A stretch of DNA of 64,000 nt from Symsagittifera roscoffensis (taxonomy: Eukaryota > Xenacoelomorpha > Acoela > Convolutidae), in contig NC_087071.1 in NCBI RefSeq assembly GCF_963678635.1, positions 19,283,613 to 19,347,612 of the forward strand, in the 5' to 3' direction. Positions 60,661 to 64,000 of this stretch are shown here, one piece after another. The notes under the pieces are model-generated. The model searched no databases. It was given only the letters and a program-made list of their open reading frames with translations, and was not told the DNA's origin. How positions within the stretch are numbered: position 1 is the stretch's first letter; each line of letters starts with the position of its first letter. Position numbers and translations under genes: made by a program.

Positions 60661-63600
60661 GACAGTGTGTGGCTAGTTAAGAAATCTTGATGTGTTCATT
60701 GTTGTTCCATTCATCAATTCTACTGGGTTAGCGGTCGTTGCAGAAGCGGATTTGCGCTGTGTTGATTTTTTGTCCGAAAAAAATTTGTCGTCACAATTTG
60801 GTAGTTTCCACTAGCTTCTGGTCTTGGCCTCTGAATGTTTCTTCAGTTTTGACATCTTTGAAATACACAGGGACGTTTTTTTGGTTTAATGCGTTGTGGG
60901 TATGCTGAAGGTTAATCGGAGTACTAAGTTTTTGGTTTTAGTCTTTTTTGATTCTGAAATATGTCATTTTTTGTGTTTATCCTTGATGCGATCTTTTGTG
61001 GTACAAACTTTTTCATTTTTCAGGACATTTTGGCTAGTTAAGTCATCTTAATGTATTCATTATTATTCCATTCAACAGTTCTACTGGGTTAGCGATCGCT
61101 GCAGAATCCGATATGCGCTGTGGTGAGTTTTTGTCTGAAAAAAGTTGTCGTCACAAATTATTAGTTTCCACTAGCTTCTGGTATTGGCTACTGAATGTTT
61201 CTTCAGTTTTGACATCTTTGGTATACTCAGCGACAATTTTTTGGGTGGTTGATGCATTGTGGGTATGCTGACGGTTCATGGTAGTTTTAAGTTTTTGATT
61301 TTGGTGTTTATGTTTTTGAAATATGTCATTTTTGTGTTTATCCTTGATGCGATCTTTTGTGGTAATTTTTTTCATTTTTCAGGACAGTGTGTGGCTAGTT
61401 AAGAAATCTTAATGTGTTCATTGTTGTTCCACTCATCAATTCTTCTAGGTTAGCGATCGCTGCAGAAGTGGATTTGCGCTGTGGTGATTTTTTATCCGAA
61501 AAAAGTTGTCGTCACAAATTGGTAGTTTCCACTAGGTTCTTGTCTTGGCTAACAAAATTTCTTCAGTTTTGACATCTTTGAATTCCACAGCGACAGTATT
61601 TTTTGTGTTTTAATGGGTTGTGGGTATGCTGAAGGTTAATCGCAGTACTAATTTTTTAGTTTTAGTCTTTTTTGATTCTGAAATATGTCATTTTTTGTGT
61701 TTATCCTTGATGCGATCTTTTGTGGTACAAACTTTTTCATTTTTCAGGACCTTGTGGCTAGTTAAAACATCCTAATGTATTCATTCTTGTTCCATTCATC
61801 AATTCTACTGGGTTACTGATCGTTGCAGAAGCGGATTTGCGCTGTGTTGATTTTTTGTCCAAAAAAAATTTGTCGTCACAAATTTGTAGTTTCCACTAGC
61901 TTCTGGTCTTGGCCTCTGAATGTTTCTTCAGTTTTGACATCTTTGAAATACACAATGACGTTTTTTTTTGGTTTGTAATGCGTTGTGGGTATGCTGACGG
62001 TTTATGGGAGTTTTGGGTTTTTGATTTTTCTCTTTATGTTTCTGAACTATGTCTTTTTTTGTGTTCATCCTTGATGCGATTGTTTGTGGTACAAATGTTT
62101 TCATTTTCCAGAACAGTGTGTGGCTAGTTAAGGAATCTTGATGTGTTCATTGTTGTCCCATTCATCAATTCTTCTAGGTTAGCGATTGCTGCAGAAGTGG
62201 ATTTGCGCTGTGGTGATTTTTTGTCCGAAAAAATTTGTCGTCACAAATTGGTAGTTTCCACTAGCCTCTGTTCTTGGCTACTGAAATTTCTTAAAATTTG
62301 ACATCTTTGAATTATACAGCGACAATTTTTTGGGTTTTAATGCGCTGTGGATATGCTGAAGGTTGATCGGAATACTATTTTTTTTAGTTTTAGTCTTTTT
62401 GTTTCTGAAATAAGTCAGTTTCTGTGTTTATCCTTGATGCGATCTTTTGTGGTACATTTTTTTTTTCATTTTTCAGGACATTGTGTGGCAGTTTAGTCAT
62501 CTTGATGTGTTCATTGTTGTTCCCTTCATCAGTTCCACTTGGTTAGCGATCATTGCAGAAGTGGATTTGAGCTGTTGTGATTTTTTGTCCGAAAAAAGTT
62601 GTCATCACAAATTGGAAGTTTCCACTAGCTTCTGGTGTTGGCTACTGAAATTTCTTCAGTTCTGACATCTTTGAATTACACAGCGACAATTTTTTTGGGT
62701 TTTAATGCATTGTGGGTATGCTGAAGGTTAATCGGAGTACTATTTTTTTAAATTTTACTCTTTTTGTTTCTGAAATAAGTCAGTTTATGTGTTCATCCTT
62801 GATGCGATCTTTTGTGGTACAAATTTTTTTATGTTTCAGGACACTGTGTGGCAGTTAAGTCATCTTGATGTGTTCATTGTTGTTCCATTCATCAGTTCTA
62901 CTGGGTTAGCGATTGTTACAGAAGCGGATTTGAGCTGTGGTGATTTTTGTCCCAAAAAAGTTGTCGTCACAAATTGGTAGTTTCCACTAGCTTCTGTTCT
63001 TGGCTACTGAAATTTCTTCAGTTTTGACATCTTTAAATTACACAGCGACAATTTCCTGGGTTTTAATGCGTTTTGGGTATGCTGAAAATTAATCGGAGTA
63101 CTATTTTTTTAATTTTACTCTTTTTGTTTCTGAAATAAGTCAGTTTCTGTGTTTATCCTTGATGCGATCTTTTGGGGTACAAATTTTTTCATTTTTCAGG
63201 ACACTGTGTGGCAGTTAAGTCATCTTGATGTGTTCCTTGTTGATCCATTCATCAGTTTTACTGGGCTAGCGATCATTGCTTAAGCTGAGATGGGCCGTGG
63301 TGATTTTTTGTCCGAAAAAAGTTGTCGTCACAAATTGATAGTTTCCACTAGCTTCTGTTCTTGGCTACTGAAATTTCTTCAGTTTTGACATCTTTGAATT
63401 ATACAGCGACAGTTTTTTGGGTTTTAATGCGTTGTGGATATGCTGAAGGTTAATCGGAGTACTATTTTTTTTAGTTTTACTCTTTTTGTTTCTGAAATAA
63501 GTCAGTTTCTGTGTTTATCCTTGATGCGATCTTTTGTGGTACAGACTTTTTCATTTTTCAGGACACTGTGTAGCAGTTAAGTCAATTTGATGTGTTCCTT

Positions 63601-64000
63601 GTTGATTCATTCATCAGTTCTACTGGGTTAGCGATCATTGCAGAAGCTGAGATGGGCCGTGGTGATTTTTGTCCGAAAAAAGTTGTCGTCACAAATTGGT
63701 AGTTTCCACAAGCTTCTGGTCCTCGCTACTGAAATTTCTTCAGTTTTGACATCTTTGAAAGACACAGCGACCACTTTGTGGTTTTTTAATGCGTTGTGGA
63801 TATGCTGGCGGCTCATGGGAGTTCTGGGTTTCGTCTTTGGTTTTTTTGTTACTGAAATATGTCTTTTTTGTGTTCATCCTTGATGCGATTTTTTGTGGTA
63901 CAAGTTTTTTCATTTTCCAGGACAGTGTTTGGCTAGTTCGGAAATCTTGATGTGTTCATTGTTGTTCCATTCATCAATTCTACTGGGTTAGTGATCGTTG
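60661..64000. repeat. Diverged A monomers after the homogeneous block
   Basis: Monomers return to the mixed, diverged state. 60.4-61.4 kb has two related monomers whose minus strands are open for 74 codons (60429-60653 and 61151-61375). From 62.45 kb the GTGGCAGTTAAG subfamily of 31-41 kb reappears, with GCTGAGATGGGCCGTGGTG in two neighbours (63.28 and 63.65 kb). The array continues past the window end. Confidence 0.85.

Larger units (their letters stand above)
13985..64000. repeat. Satellite A array, ~350-367 bp monomers in one orientation
   Basis: About 135-140 head-to-tail monomers run to the window end; only the 15.3-15.9 kb duplicate interrupts them. Landmarks in order: a T-run ending in ATTTTTCAG|GACA, TGTGGCTAGTTAAG, TTCATTGTTGTTCCATTCAT, TACTGGGTTAGCGATCGTTG, GTCCGAAAAAAGTTGTCGTC, AGTTTCCACTAGCTTCTGG, TTCAGTTTTGACATCTTTGA, TACACAGCGAC, GCGTTGTGGGTATGCTGA, TCCTTGATGCGATCTTTTGT. 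The + strand is visibly T- and G-rich throughout. Monomers differ by scattered substitutions and by the length of T and A runs. Many contain an open frame of 60-90 codons from GTGTTCATTG, but the frame is often broken by those run-length changes, so I do not call genes. Confidence 0.97.

Noticed and set aside
13985-64000. CRISPR array or other direct-repeat prokaryotic system
   Set aside because: Monomers are ~360 bp, contiguous and mutually diverged, with no short repeat/unique spacer pattern and no cas genes. This is eukaryotic satellite DNA.
1-64000. tRNA, rRNA or snRNA genes
   Set aside because: I saw no tRNA A/B box pair with cloverleaf potential and no conserved rRNA stretch. A covariance-model scan would be needed for a firm negative.

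Overview
The window looks like nuclear DNA of a multicellular animal. It is AT-rich, has no bacterial gene organisation, carries decayed genes of a Maverick/Polinton (adintovirus-like) DNA element, a short internal TTAGGG tract, and about 50 kb of satellite DNA. The phylum cannot be fixed from the sequence. Polinton relatives of this kind occur in cnidarians, nematodes and other invertebrates. The TTAGGG tract argues mildly against a nematode with TTAGGC telomeres, but it is too short to decide.

Layout. 1-833 holds two foldback structures: a near-perfect 230 bp palindrome, and a ~112 bp inverted repeat around a 174 bp spacer. 1.86-7.05 kb holds a string of broken Polinton-type genes, all on the + strand: the C-terminal half of the packaging ATPase, a small basic protein, a Lys-rich ORF, a retroviral-type integrase, a minor-capsid-type protein, a tiny linker protein, a major capsid-type protein and an adenain-like cysteine protease. 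No DNA polymerase B is seen. About 1.19 kb covering the capsid 3' end and the protease is tandemly duplicated (to ~8.69 kb), and a third protease fragment lies at 9.76-9.94 kb. All are interrupted by stops or frameshifts, and the integrase lacks its catalytic Glu. I infer a fossil element.

8.8-9.3 kb is a minisatellite rich in ATCGAT words. 9.9-11.8 kb is gene-poor and contains a hairpin and the telomere-like tract. 11.8-13.7 kb is a ~350 bp satellite (called B here). At 13.7-16.0 kb the B satellite, a GTT-type microsatellite and the start of the main satellite (A) are duplicated as one block.

From ~13.99 kb to the window end, satellite A (about 350-367 bp per monomer, roughly 135-140 monomers, all in one orientation) fills everything. 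It contains several higher-order repeats (HORs): a ~1790 bp unit at 20-23.3 kb, ~710 bp dimers at 33-38.7 kb, a ~1.03-1.09 kb unit with a divergent monomer E at 43-47.3 kb, and a very homogeneous 3-mer/4-mer HOR (1095/1458 bp) at 48.3-60.3 kb. Most A monomers carry a strong 3' splice-site-like motif, and five also carry a perfect-looking 5' splice donor 16 bases downstream. The short ORFs in the satellite look incidental. No tRNA, rRNA, CRISPR array or intact host gene was found.
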